Shown here piece by piece: positions 32,267 through 41,272 of a stretch of 64,000 bases of DNA. The position numbers were made by a program, and so were the translations under genes. The stretch is from Mycobacterium lentiflavum (GTDB lineage Bacteria; Actinomycetota; Actinomycetes; Mycobacteriales; Mycobacteriaceae), in assembly GCF_022374895.2 (NCBI RefSeq), contig NZ_CP092423.2, positions 4,774,001-4,838,000 of the forward strand, in the 5' to 3' direction. Under the pieces are notes generated by a model. The model ran no database searches and was not told the origin of the DNA. It saw only the letters and a list, made by a program, of their open reading frames with translations. Positions within the stretch are counted from its first letter, which is position 1; each line of letters begins with the position of its first letter.

Positions 32267-33883
32267 GTGAGCACAGAAGAGTGCTCGGTGCGGTCAATCA
32301 TCACCACCTCGTGGCGGCGCGTCGCGATGACCGGACTGCGTCCATCGGCGTCGGTCGGTGATACCGCAACCGAGGCGGTGGACCTGGGCAGCAGATTCAT
32401 ACTCGCCTCCCGACCAGTGGTCGATGAGATAGCTGCTGAGCTCGTGGGAAGCCCCTATGCGGTCCTGCTCGCCGACCGCAAGGGGACCTTGACCGACCTT
32501 CGGTATGGCCAAAAGCCCATCCAAACCTTGCTAGAAGCCGGGGGCGCTATAGCGGGCCGTATTTTTCGTGAGGAGGTTACGGGAACGAATTCCATTGCAA
32601 CGGCCCTTGAGATACGAAAAGGCTTGGCGGTGCGCGGCGAGGAGCACTATATCGAGTCGCTGAAGAGATTCAGCTGTTACGGCGAACCGATTATTCACCC
32701 GGTAACTCAGCGCATCGAGGGTGTCTTGGACATCACGTGCCTGGAGGAACACGACAATCCGCTCATAGCATCGCTCGTCCGGCGTTCTGCCCGACAGATT
32801 GGTGAGCGTCTACTGGATCAGACGTGTGAAGCCGAAAAGCGCGTTTTTAGCACCTTTAGACAAACAACAGCACACGAGAGATCACGTCCAGTGATCGCGG
32901 TTGGCGAAGACATCTTCTTGGCCAACGCCGCTGCGATGCAGATAGTTGAAGCGACTGATCACGCGACGTTACGTGCTATTTCTCTCGATTTCGTCGACAA
33001 CGCGGAATTGATCAGGCATATCCAGTTGTGTTCGGGCCAGAGCGTAATTGCTTCGATCAACCCGATTCCGGGCACCGGCGCCGCGGTCTTCTCGCTCAGC
33101 CCGGAGCGGTCTGAGACGGCCCAGTGGCCCCCGAACGGCCGACGCCTCGACCCGGCGTGGACACTTATCTCCGGGGAGCCTGGGTCCGGCAGGACCACCA
33201 CGGCGCACCAGGTCGCCGATGCATCCGCATGCTGGTTCGAAGCGGGAGACATCTTCGACATCGGTGAGCATGAGTGGGCGCGCCGACTCTCTGAAGCAGT
33301 CCACGAAACCTATCGCTCAGTCGTGATAGAAGCGATTGACGTGCTTCCAGAACGGTTAATCGCCCGAGTGTCCGAGCGGCTGCGGTCCACCCCCACCCGT
33401 GTCATATTCACGAGCAGCCCACCGGCTGGCCTTGGCCCAGCGCATGCGGCACTGGCCGCCCAAAGCCACGACACGATCGAATTGGTTCCCCTCCGGCAAC
33501 GGCGTGCGGAGATTCCTGCGTTGGCCCACAACATTCTGAAGGGCTTCCACAACGGCGCTCAGATGCGTTTCACACCAAAGGCTTTAGAGGCATTGGCGGC
33601 TCACCATTGGCCGGGCAACTTTCACGAACTCAATGCAGTTATCACCAGGGTGGCACACGCGCGCCGCGCGGGCGACATAACCGTCGATGACTTGCCCGCG
33701 GCTTATCGCTGCGGACTTCGACGTCGGCTTAGCCCCATCGAGCAGGCCGAGCGCGACGCGATCGTACATGCTCTCCGCACGTCCTCCGGGAATAAGAAAG
33801 CTGCTGCACAGACCTTGGGTATCAGCCGCACAACACTTTACAAAGCAATTCGGTCATACGGAATCCTCACTCCCTCAACGTAA
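32267..33883 (+). CDS. AcoR-like activator: GAF + degenerate AAA + Fis-type HTH
   Basis: 538 residues. A GAF sensor domain (about 50-185) includes REEVTGTNSIATALE and YGEPIIHPVTQRIEGVLDIT. A shortened AAA-like region starts with ISGEPGSGRTTTAHQ, a Walker A with Arg in place of Lys, and the sigma-54 contact motif GAFTGA is absent. The C-terminus is a Fis-type helix-turn-helix (GNKKAAAQTLGISRTTLYKA). Such GAF/Fis regulators in actinobacteria work without sigma-54, for example on alcohol or propane oxidation genes. It may sense an aromatic or alcohol substrate of this region (inferred). The start is GTG. Confidence 0.85.
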   Translation: MSTEECSVRSIITTSWRRVAMTGLRPSASVGDTATEAVDLGSRFILASRPVVDEIAAELVGSPYAVLLADRKGTLTDLRYGQKPIQTLLEAGGAIAGRIFREEVTGTNSIATALEIRKGLAVRGEEHYIESLKRFSCYGEPIIHPVTQRIEGVLDITCLEEHDNPLIASLVRRSARQIGERLLDQTCEAEKRVFSTFRQTTAHERSRPVIAVGEDIFLANAAAMQIVEATDHATLRAISLDFVDNAELIRHIQLCSGQSVIASINPIPGTGAAVFSLSPERSETAQWPPNGRRLDPAWTLISGEPGSGRTTTAHQVADASACWFEAGDIFDIGEHEWARRLSEAVHETYRSVVIEAIDVLPERLIARVSERLRSTPTRVIFTSSPPAGLGPAHAALAAQSHDTIELVPLRQRRAEIPALAHNILKGFHNGAQMRFTPKALEALAAHHWPGNFHELNAVITRVAHARRAGDITVDDLPAAYRCGLRRRLSPIEQAERDAIVHALRTSSGNKKAAAQTLGISRTTLYKAIRSYGILTPST

Positions 33884-34085
33884 ACCGGTACCCGCCCGGA
33901 CGCCGACAGCGCGGACCGCAAAGGCTCAAAGAACGACACGCTTCTTGTTGCGCGAAGAGTCGGGCAGCGTCTTGCTCGGCTGCTCGACAACCCATCGGCC
34001 CCATATCTCACGCGGGTCGGGTATTTGCCTGTCGAAGGATGGATCAATCGCGTTTAACGGCCGCGCGCTCTTGAAACCGGGGTGG

Positions 34086-35711
34086 TCAGTTCAGACCTAG
34101 TATCCCAATCGCAATATCCCGCATCTCAGCTTTGCGGATCTTCCCACTGACAGTCATCGGGAAGTCTTCGACCACGTGGACGTAACGGGGAATTTTGTAG
34201 TGCGCTAGCTTGTCAGCGCAGAAGGCGCGCACGTCCTCAACCGTGAGGGGCGCGGCACCGTCTCTCATACGGATCCAAACCATTAGCTCCTCACCGTACT
34301 TTTTATCCGGGACACCGATCACCTGTGCGTCCAGGATGTCTGGATGGCTGTAGAGAGACTCCTCGATCTCACGCGGGTAGATGTTCTCCCCACCGCGAAT
34401 CACCATGTCCTTGATCCGGCCGATGATGCTGACGTAGCCATCGGCGTCCATGATCGCCAAATCGCCCGTATGCATCCACCGCGCCGAGTCGATCGCCTCC
34501 TCCGACCAATCCGGCCGCTCCCAATAACCGAGCATCGCGGAGTAACCGCGCGTACACAGTTCGCCCGGTCTACCGCGGAGCACTGGAAGATTTGTTTCTG
34601 GATCGACGATCTTGATCTCAAGGTGTGGATGCACTGTACCTACAGTGGACCCCCGGCGCTCGATGGAATCGAGCGCTCTAGTTTGCGTGGACACTGGCGA
34701 AGTCTCGGTCATCCCATAGCAAATGGTGATCTCGGCTATTCCCATCCGTTCGATGACTTGCCTCATCACCTCTGCGGGGCACGGTGACCCGGCCATGATG
34801 CCGGTCCGCAGGCTGGTCAGGTCCAGGTCGTGGCATGCTGGTTCGGCCAGCTCGGCGATAAACATCGTCGGTACTCCGTAAAGCGAAGTGCACCGCTCTG
34901 AGGCCACGGCCTCCAGCGTGGCTCGGGGTTCGAAGGATGGGGCTGGCATTACCATGCACGCGCCGTGGCTCGTAGCTGCGAGATTTCCCATCACCATACC
35001 GAAGCAGTGATAAAACGGAACCGGTATACAAATTCGGTCGGCCTCGGAATAGCCACAGATCTCGCCCACAAAAAATCCGTTATTCAGGATGTTGTGGTGA
35101 GTCAGCGTGGCACCCTTCGGGAATCCGGTTGTCCCCGATGTGTACTGAATGTTTATGGGATCGTCGGCGCATAAGGTATCCATTACCGCCGCCAACCGAA
35201 GCGAGTCGGATCGCTGACCCGTCTCAAGCAGCTCATGCCAGTCATCAGTTTGCAAGAGCACAACACGCTTAAGGGCCTCGCATCGTGGACGAACCTCATT
35301 GATCATGGCAGCGTAGTTCGAGCTCTTAAACGCCTCGGCGGCGATCAGCATGGTGATACCGGCCTGGTTGAGTACGTACTCCAGCTCGCGTGGGCGATAT
35401 GCAGGATTGATGTTGACCAGGATCGCTCCGATCTTTGCCGTGGCGTACTGGATCAGAGGCCACTCCGCGCAGTTGGGTGCCCAGATGCCCACCCGGTCGC
35501 CCTTGGCGATTTCCCATTGCAACAGACCCATCGCAAGTGTGTCGACGCTTGAAACGAACTCACGATAAGTCCAGCGGCGGCCGCACCAGCACTCAACGAG
35601 AGCCTCGCGATCGGGGAATAGTCGGGCCGCTCGATCTAGATTCTGTCCGATCGTTTCATACAGAAGTGGGACGTTGGCCACGCCCGAGGCATAACTTAGC
35701 TCAGTTGTCAC
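34086..35711 (-). CDS. fadD: Acyl-CoA synthetase (FadD family)
   Basis: 541 residues. The AMP-binding motif is INIQYTSGTTGFPKGATLTH, the A5 motif ITICYGMTETSPVSTQ, the A8 region MHTGDLAIMDADGYVSIIGR and the catalytic Lys in MTVSGKIRKAEM. It belongs to the medium-chain/FadD35-like group and activates carboxylic acids to CoA thioesters in the cytosol. GTG 35711 is chosen because it overlaps the stop of the upstream mini-ORF and begins the homologous part (TTELSYASG); the ATG at 35780 would place the start inside that remnant. Substrate unknown. Confidence 0.88.
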   Translation of the reverse strand: MTTELSYASGVANVPLLYETIGQNLDRAARLFPDREALVECWCGRRWTYREFVSSVDTLAMGLLQWEIAKGDRVGIWAPNCAEWPLIQYATAKIGAILVNINPAYRPRELEYVLNQAGITMLIAAEAFKSSNYAAMINEVRPRCEALKRVVLLQTDDWHELLETGQRSDSLRLAAVMDTLCADDPINIQYTSGTTGFPKGATLTHHNILNNGFFVGEICGYSEADRICIPVPFYHCFGMVMGNLAATSHGACMVMPAPSFEPRATLEAVASERCTSLYGVPTMFIAELAEPACHDLDLTSLRTGIMAGSPCPAEVMRQVIERMGIAEITICYGMTETSPVSTQTRALDSIERRGSTVGTVHPHLEIKIVDPETNLPVLRGRPGELCTRGYSAMLGYWERPDWSEEAIDSARWMHTGDLAIMDADGYVSIIGRIKDMVIRGGENIYPREIEESLYSHPDILDAQVIGVPDKKYGEELMVWIRMRDGAAPLTVEDVRAFCADKLAHYKIPRYVHVVEDFPMTVSGKIRKAEMRDIAIGILGLN

Positions 35712-35829
35712 GGGTGATGACGCCCCGGATGTTCTTACCGTCTCGCGGGTCCTGGTAGCCGTCGAGGTCGAGTTGGACATTCTCGAAGGGCTTAGGTGAT
35801 TCGAAGAACATTGCCGCTTTCGTCGTCAT
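35701..35829 (-). pseudogene. Internally deleted alcohol dehydrogenase (42-codon remnant)
   Basis: A 42-codon frame with a strong AAGGAG ribosome site. The first about 24 residues (MTTKAAMFFESPKPFENVQL...) match the start of a zinc alcohol dehydrogenase. The last residues GYQDPRDGKNIRGVITR match the C-terminus of the same family; compare GYQDMRDGRNLRGVISF ending the intact gene at 49426-50535. The roughly 330 codons between, including all zinc ligands and the NAD site, are missing, and the join is in frame. Its stop overlaps the FadD GTG, so an ADH-FadD operon was reduced to this stub. Confidence 0.7.
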
Positions 35830-36057
35830 TGTCTTGCTCCTTATCCTTCGCCGAGTCAGTGCGAACCCGGGGCCGGTACTGCGTGGCGAAAATGCAAGCC
35901 TGTCTGCGCGTGGCGTCAGCGATATGATGCTGGAGAATCAGTCAAGTCGGGTGTCTAATATCCGGACATTGACTCACATGCCCGCGTAGGTACGCACTGT
36001 GGAGCGCAGTCCGATACGCACGTCGAGGCGAACACGCGAAGAAATTACTCATCCATG

Positions 36058-36207
36058 TCAGGGCCAACCAGCCCGTAAGGGTTTGCCGTTGGCTCCCGGG
36101 CGGGTGTCTTCGCCGGCTGCGGAGATGCAGATGTTCAGCAGCTCGGTGGCCCCTGCCCCGTCTATAACCCTGAATCCCAAGGTGCTCGCAGTTTTTGGCC
36201 ACGTTTC
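36058..36207 (-). pseudogene. Possible C-terminal gene fragment
   Basis: An open stretch without a start codon between TAG 36208-36210 and TGA 36058-36060 encodes a protein-like sequence (VIDGAGATELLNICISAAGE, then DTRPGANGKPLRAGWP). The family is not recognised. It probably is the tail of a lost gene; the surrounding 35830-36338 stretch holds no intact gene. Confidence 0.25.
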
Positions 36208-36338
36208 CTACCCCACGCCGACCGTCGGTTGTGATGTACATACCGCCTCCGACGGTGGCTGGCCGTGACCTCGGCGTAATCGGATCGCGCTCGCGCATCG
36301 CCTCGCTATGAGAAGTTGGGCGTCGACCGCGGTCTGGG

Positions 36339-36986
36339 CTATTGCGGCGGGTTAGCCGGTGGTGGGTAGACGCCGCGCAGGATCCAAGGCAACCAGCGGA
36401 TGCCAAACTCGAGTTCGTCGCTGGCGTCGTAGTCGGGGCTGGGATCGGGCGCCACATTTTGGCCTGTCGTGTTGATTGCGTGCTGCGGCTGCCCGTAGAC
36501 GGCCACCACCACCGTGCGGTCGGGGCTATTTTCTGACCACACCCCCATCTGGCTATTCGCACAGTTGGACATGATGGCGAAATCAGCTGGGTTGGAATAC
36601 CACTGGTTGATTAGCTCGACGCCGCTGATGGCCAATGCGGGATTGATCGCCACCGTTTCAGCGACCTTACCCGGGTAGCCGGCCGCATTGGCGCGGTCTT
36701 GCGGGCTGGAGCCGTCGGAGCCGACGTCGCCGTCAAGGGCGCGGTTGTTCAACACATCTCTGCTGTGCCGCTGCGCAGCGAGTTGCAACTGGGGGTTGGG
36801 GCCGATGTCGTTAGTGCAACCTGCCTGGTGCTGCACAGTGAAGACGTTGGCGATCACACCGTCGTTGAGTCGCTTGTTGTTGAGTACGAGCGTGTTGATA
36901 TCACCGTCGGCGTGCGCGACTGGGGCGCTCAGCAGGGCCCCGGCGGCGACAATTAGCGCAGGCAAGCCCACTAGGCGATACTGCAT
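36339..36986 (-). CDS. Secreted CAP-domain (SCP-like) protein
   Basis: 215 residues with signal peptide MQYRLVGLPALIVAAGALLS (cleavage near PVAHA). The mature part shows the CAP fold pattern: LQLAAQRHSRDVLNN...LDGDVGSDGSSPQDRANAAG and later FAIMSNCANSQMGVW. It ends with a Pro-rich tail. Mycobacterial CAP proteins are exported; lipid or sterol binding is known for some CAP proteins elsewhere. It is the last gene of the mce-associated minus-strand series, 16 bases after the DUF732 gene. Confidence 0.82.
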   Translation of the reverse strand: MQYRLVGLPALIVAAGALLSAPVAHADGDINTLVLNNKRLNDGVIANVFTVQHQAGCTNDIGPNPQLQLAAQRHSRDVLNNRALDGDVGSDGSSPQDRANAAGYPGKVAETVAINPALAISGVELINQWYSNPADFAIMSNCANSQMGVWSENSPDRTVVVAVYGQPQHAINTTGQNVAPDPSPDYDASDELEFGIRWLPWILRGVYPPPANPPQ

Positions 36987-37002
36987 CTCATCTTCCTCCT
37001 TC

Positions 37003-37428
37003 TCAGCCGCCGGTTGTCGGCGGGCGATAGTGCGCCGCGGAGTTGCGGAGTTGCCAAATCAGTGCGGGGCAAAGCAGATTGACCGCATAGGAAACGAGAT
37101 AGTTCGCCGCGAACTCGTCGCTGGGACCGACGTCGCGTTTCGTGGCATCCAGTATCTGGGCGTAGCTGTCGCCTCGACTGACCTCGTCGCAGATGCCGTG
37201 GCCATAGCCGAGCGCGTCGTTGTCGGGAAAGCTGTAGTGGCGTCGCACGGTGACGTCATAGAGGTATTCGACCTCTGGTGCCGGCGCGCCGTAGGCGCGT
37301 GGAGTAGCGCAGAAAGTAAGGGCCAGCGCGGCTGTGGCCACCGCGCAGGCAGTCGCTCTTACTCTGAAGTCGGGCGTCGGCCATTCCACTTGCGGCCTCA
37401 CACGGGGGTGAAATCTGAGATGAGCCAT
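37003..37428 (-). CDS. Secreted DUF732-type protein in the mce operon
   Basis: 141 residues. A basic stretch and hydrophobic segment (RATACAVATAALALTFCATP) form a signal sequence. The mature part has the two cysteines and spacing of DUF732 proteins (GHGICDEVSRGDSYAQIL ... YAVNLLCPALI). DUF732 proteins are exported actinobacterial proteins of unknown role. The ATG at 37428 overlaps the upstream mas gene by 31 bases; a later GTG would leave a poor signal peptide. Confidence 0.75.
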   Translation of the reverse strand: MAHLRFHPRVRPQVEWPTPDFRVRATACAVATAALALTFCATPRAYGAPAPEVEYLYDVTVRRHYSFPDNDALGYGHGICDEVSRGDSYAQILDATKRDVGPSDEFAANYLVSYAVNLLCPALIWQLRNSAAHYRPPTTGG

Positions 37429-38051
37429 CGTTGGCCAATCTTGTCCAGGGTTACTCGCACGCTGGATGCGGTGCTAGTCGGGGGATCCTCGCCGACGGCG
37501 ACGGTCTGATTGACGAACACGAGGACCACGGCATGGTTTTCGGTCGCTGATACCGACGCCGCGGCCGGGACCGTGGCTACCGCTGAAATGTGCTTTTGTT
37601 TTGCACCAGGGATCACGACTTGGTTGACCAATGATGTGTAGGAATCGCGGAATCGGCCGGTCAGATGGTCCCCAGCCAGTCCGAGATCCTTGTCGATGGT
37701 GTCGGCCTTGTAGGAGAGCATCGCAATCGTGCTGTCGGTGGCTGCTCGCACGGATTCGCTGCGGGCGAGCGCGCTGTCACGGGCCGAGCCGTCCTGCCAT
37801 TTCAAGTAGCCAGCGGTCACGGCCCCCACCAACGCCAACGCGGGCAGTATTCCGTAGGCGAGCGTCCGCAACCAGCGACCACCTCGCCGCACTTGCACAG
37901 GCGGGATGTCCGGCTCCTGGACCTGACTCGCGGCCTCGGTGCTCTCGCTGTTGTGCTGCACGTCGAGTGTTATTACCGGCTCAGCAGTGAATTCCGGCGC
38001 GGAGTCATTGTCGATGACGTCGTTCGCACGACGCGGATTGGGCCACCTCAT
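37398..38051 (-). CDS. Mce-associated membrane protein (Mas), second copy
   Basis: 217 residues: a charged cytoplasmic N-terminus of about 60 residues, one membrane helix (LAYGILPALALVGAVTAGYL) and an extracytoplasmic alpha+beta domain ending VRVTLDKIGQRWLISDFTPV. This is the standard layout of Mce-associated proteins, thought to stabilise Mce transporters. Its ATG overlaps the stop of the preceding mas gene (ATGA at 38048-38051), so the two are translationally coupled. Confidence 0.87.
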   Translation of the reverse strand: MRWPNPRRANDVIDNDSAPEFTAEPVITLDVQHNSESTEAASQVQEPDIPPVQVRRGGRWLRTLAYGILPALALVGAVTAGYLKWQDGSARDSALARSESVRAATDSTIAMLSYKADTIDKDLGLAGDHLTGRFRDSYTSLVNQVVIPGAKQKHISAVATVPAAASVSATENHAVVLVFVNQTVAVGEDPPTSTASSVRVTLDKIGQRWLISDFTPV

Positions 38052-38704
38052 GGCACGAACTCGACGTTAGATACCTTGGCGACGTCGCCGACCTTCTGCA
38101 CCGAGACACGCATCCGCCACAACCGCACCGGCTGCTCGGCCGCAGCCGCACTCGAGGTATGCACCGATACTGCTACCAGCACCTGCGCCTGATCGCCTTG
38201 CTGGGACTCCAAGCCTGCCTCGGTGATCGTGCCGACCGTCTTGGACTGTGTCTTGTTGACAACGTCGACGAACGGTTGGGAACGTTTTTGAAATTCATCG
38301 TAGAAAGCGCCCGTCGAGGAATCCAAAATGCGCTTGATGTCGGCGTCGACCTCGGTGTAGTTGATAGTGGTCAAATTCAGTGCGCCTTGGCGACCGACCT
38401 GAAGAAGCAGGCTGCGCTGCTGCTGGCTTTGATGGTCTTGATGTAGTCGAAATCCAAGCCAGCCGATCAGCCCCGCAACCACCACGACGGCCGTCGTCGA
38501 GAGCGTAAGCGCCAGGCGGAGTTTCGATCCAGACTTCTCGGCGGAGGCGGGAGATGTCGTGGCTGCGTCGTGTTCGTCGTCGAAGGCCTCATCGCCGTCG
38601 AGCTCGGTTCCCTCGAGATCTACACCACTACTGCCTAGGTCGATCCGATCGGCTGGCGCCGACTCGGTCACCTCTGCGGCGGCGGTGTCAACATTGACTG
38701 CCAT
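38048..38704 (-). CDS. Mce-associated membrane protein (Mas), first copy
   Basis: 218 residues. An acidic N-terminal tail of about 65 residues leads to a single membrane helix (LALTLSTTAVVVVAGLIGWL) and an extracytoplasmic domain ending WRMRVSVQKVGDVAKVSNVE. It is related to the adjacent downstream copy. GAAGGAG stands just before the ATG at 38704, supporting this start even though it overlaps the mceF end by 37 bases. Confidence 0.87.
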   Translation of the reverse strand: MAVNVDTAAAEVTESAPADRIDLGSSGVDLEGTELDGDEAFDDEHDAATTSPASAEKSGSKLRLALTLSTTAVVVVAGLIGWLGFRLHQDHQSQQQRSLLLQVGRQGALNLTTINYTEVDADIKRILDSSTGAFYDEFQKRSQPFVDVVNKTQSKTVGTITEAGLESQQGDQAQVLVAVSVHTSSAAAAEQPVRLWRMRVSVQKVGDVAKVSNVEFVP

Positions 38705-40131
38705 GTCTTCTCCTTCGGTGCCGTTTGAGCCAGATCCGATTGGGTGTATTGATGTCCATCCGGACCGAGATAGGTGCCGGTCTCCGGGTCATACCCGGCA
38801 GCCGGTATCGCGACCGGCGGCGGGCTGGGTCCGAGTACACCAGCCGGTGGTGGTGTGCCCGGCGGCGGCTGCGGGATGTCCTGGCCTGTGTAGGTGGCGT
38901 TGGGATCGCCCTTCCAGTTGTAACCGTCATTGAGTGGCACGTATGGCTCGTCGCTTTCACACAATTTCACGGTCGGGGCACGCTTACCGGGGCGGGTTTC
39001 GCACGGCAGGTTCCGCGCGCCGCGAACATTGAAAATGGAGTCTTGGGGAACGCGGCAGTAGATCTGACCGGGCGGACGAGCGGGAGAATCGACCTCACTT
39101 GGCGACCGCATCTGTTGGGCCGGCAGATATCCCGTGGTGCACGGGGGCGGTAAGTTCAGATTCAAATTGAACGACAGGTACAGGCCGCGGTAGGCCTGCT
39201 TCGTGTCACGGTTGGCGAGTCCAGCGCCCTGCATCATCTGCACCCCTGCAGGGAAGAGCACCAGAACCTCCTCGAGGTTGGGTTGGTAGACGAGTGCCAC
39301 ATCGGCGAGACTGACCAAGTTGGCCATGATGATCGGCAGGGTTGGCCGCAGTCGGTCCAGTAATTGGCGCAGTTGGTCCGCGGCGGCGGGCCCATCTTTC
39401 ACAATGCCTCTCACGGAGTCATCTTGGGCTTGCAGCTGGCCAGTGATCTGAGCGAGATTGGAAGCCCATGCCTGGATCGAATCCGAGGTGTCGACTTGGG
39501 TATCGAGGATCGGCTTGGAGTGGTCGACAACTGTGGTGAGCGCATCCAGGTTCTTGCGGGCATCGATGGCCAAGGCGGTGCTCGATTTCACAATTCGCGA
39601 CAATTCAGGGCCGAGACCACCAAAGGCGGTAAAGGATTCATCGATGGCGGTTTTGAGGTTGTCGTGCGGAATTGCCAGCAGACCGGTATTCGTCGCGCGA
39701 AGCAAGTTATTGATATCGGGGGGCACCGTCGTTCGGTCAGCGGGTATCACGCTGCCGTCCTTGAGGTTTGGACCGCCGGCACGCCTTGGTATGAGTTCGA
39801 CGAAGTTTTCGCCTGCCGCGGTTTGGCTGTGCACCTCGGCATCGAGGTCGGCGGGAATTTTAACGGCCGACCGCAGTGACAAGACGGCATCGACACCGGT
39901 TGGGGTGAGTTGAACTGCGTCGACACGGCCGACTTCGGTGCCGCGGTAGGTGACGTTGCTGTTGGGATAGAGTCCAGCAGAAGTGTTGAGAGCCAGCGTA
40001 ACTCGGTATTGCCCAATACCAAACAGCTGACCGGGCAGTCGGAGATATCCGAACATGACGATGCCTCCAGCCAGCAATGTGATCACCGAGAAGAAGGCCA
40101 GTTGCACCTGGACTCGCTTATTTAGATACAC
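38668..40131 (-). CDS. mceF: MceF, mammalian-cell-entry family protein
   Basis: 487 residues. One N-terminal membrane helix (VQLAFFSVITLLAGGIVMFG) is followed by the MCE domain (VTYRGTEVGRVDAVQLTPTG) and a long helical region (residues about 140-330) that in known complexes builds the tunnel. The tail is Pro-rich and ends with AGYDPETGTYLGPDGHQYTQ, a motif frequent at MceF ends. It is the last of six Mce subunits of the transporter. Confidence 0.9.
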   Translation of the reverse strand: MYLNKRVQVQLAFFSVITLLAGGIVMFGYLRLPGQLFGIGQYRVTLALNTSAGLYPNSNVTYRGTEVGRVDAVQLTPTGVDAVLSLRSAVKIPADLDAEVHSQTAAGENFVELIPRRAGGPNLKDGSVIPADRTTVPPDINNLLRATNTGLLAIPHDNLKTAIDESFTAFGGLGPELSRIVKSSTALAIDARKNLDALTTVVDHSKPILDTQVDTSDSIQAWASNLAQITGQLQAQDDSVRGIVKDGPAAADQLRQLLDRLRPTLPIIMANLVSLADVALVYQPNLEEVLVLFPAGVQMMQGAGLANRDTKQAYRGLYLSFNLNLNLPPPCTTGYLPAQQMRSPSEVDSPARPPGQIYCRVPQDSIFNVRGARNLPCETRPGKRAPTVKLCESDEPYVPLNDGYNWKGDPNATYTGQDIPQPPPGTPPPAGVLGPSPPPVAIPAAGYDPETGTYLGPDGHQYTQSDLAQTAPKEKTWQSMLTPPPQR

Positions 40132-40132
40132 G

Positions 40133-41272
40133 TTAGGGCCCCTGGTCCCGGTGATATGGAACGGTGAGCGGGTTGGCTGCGGTGTAAGGGCTGGGCAATT
40201 GGCCGATGGTGCGGCCCCACTGCAGCTCCAGCTCGGTCAAGTTGCCTTCCCAGCGTGTCCCGGTGAATAACGCCGAATCGATGCGGCTGAGCGTTAGGTC
40301 AGCGATGACGGTGAGGTTGCCGTAGTCACCACGCATCCACTTGGTCAGAGTGTCCTTGGGGAAGGGGAATGTTGCGAGCAGGCCCAGCGAACGGGTGAGG
40401 GCGGGTCCGGCATTGGCCAGCGATTCAAGCACCGGGCCGAGATCCTTGAGTTCGGAAACCAGTGCTTCTTTGGTCTGACGGATGGAATCCGCGGCGATCG
40501 CGTTGAACTTCCCTAATTGGTCGACGGCTTCGATGAGGTCGTCCCTGTCTTTGTTCAACACCGCTAGTGCTTCGGGCAGGGTGTCAAGCGCCTTGTCCAC
40601 CACAGGTTTTTGTGCACCGAACTGTCCGACTAGCCGATTGAGACTGTCGGTGGCGGCGATGATGTCAGTCGTTTGATGATTGGTGCGGCTGGTGAACGTG
40701 TCCAGCTGGTCCATCAAACTTCGCAGGTTGTCCTCGCGGCCACCGAACGCGGTACTGAGCGCTTTGGTGATGTCTTGGACCTGACCCAGCCCACCGCCGT
40801 TGAGCAGCAGCGAGACCGCCGCCAGGGTCTGCTCGGTGGAAGGATAGGCGCCACCCTGAGATAACGGTATTAACGAACCCTGGTGCAGCCTACCTTCGGG
40901 TGGTGCGTTCGTCGGCCGTCCCAGTTCGATGTGCAGTGACCCAAGCAAGCCGGTCTGACCGACCGAGATCGTAGAATTTGCAGGCATGTTCACGTCACCG
41001 TTGAGCCTGATCGTCAGCAACGCGTGCCAGGCTTGCCGTTCGATTCGGGTGACTGTACCGACGTTGACGTCACCGACACGGACGCGTGAGTTCTCTTGAA
41101 TGTTGTTCACGTCCGGCATCTGGGCCTGGATGGTGAAGGAGTCGGGCCCGCGGCCCTGGGTGCCGGGTAGGGGAAGTGAGTTCAGGCCGTGCCACTCGCA
41201 TGCCGACGCCAGTGGCATCAGGAGAGAAGCGGCCACGAATGCAACGACACGGTGCGCGCGGGAAGTCATCAT
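40133..41272 (-). CDS. mceE: MceE, Mce-family lipoprotein
   Basis: 379 residues. The signal peptide ends in a lipobox, SLLMPLASAC, so the protein is lipid-anchored as usual for MceE (LprK-type). The MCE domain contains SRVRVGDVNVGTVTRIER, followed by a long helical segment. The start is ATG 41272 (or the next codon), overlapping the mceD stop. It is the E subunit of the Mce lipid-import complex. Confidence 0.9.
   Translation of the reverse strand: MMTSRAHRVVAFVAASLLMPLASACEWHGLNSLPLPGTQGRGPDSFTIQAQMPDVNNIQENSRVRVGDVNVGTVTRIERQAWHALLTIRLNGDVNMPANSTISVGQTGLLGSLHIELGRPTNAPPEGRLHQGSLIPLSQGGAYPSTEQTLAAVSLLLNGGGLGQVQDITKALSTAFGGREDNLRSLMDQLDTFTSRTNHQTTDIIAATDSLNRLVGQFGAQKPVVDKALDTLPEALAVLNKDRDDLIEAVDQLGKFNAIAADSIRQTKEALVSELKDLGPVLESLANAGPALTRSLGLLATFPFPKDTLTKWMRGDYGNLTVIADLTLSRIDSALFTGTRWEGNLTELELQWGRTIGQLPSPYTAANPLTVPYHRDQGP

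Noticed and set aside
31991..32270. Two overlapping small plus-strand genes upstream of the AcoR-like gene
   Set aside because: They start inside the repeated promoter element, have no ribosome sites and look like random high-GC translation.
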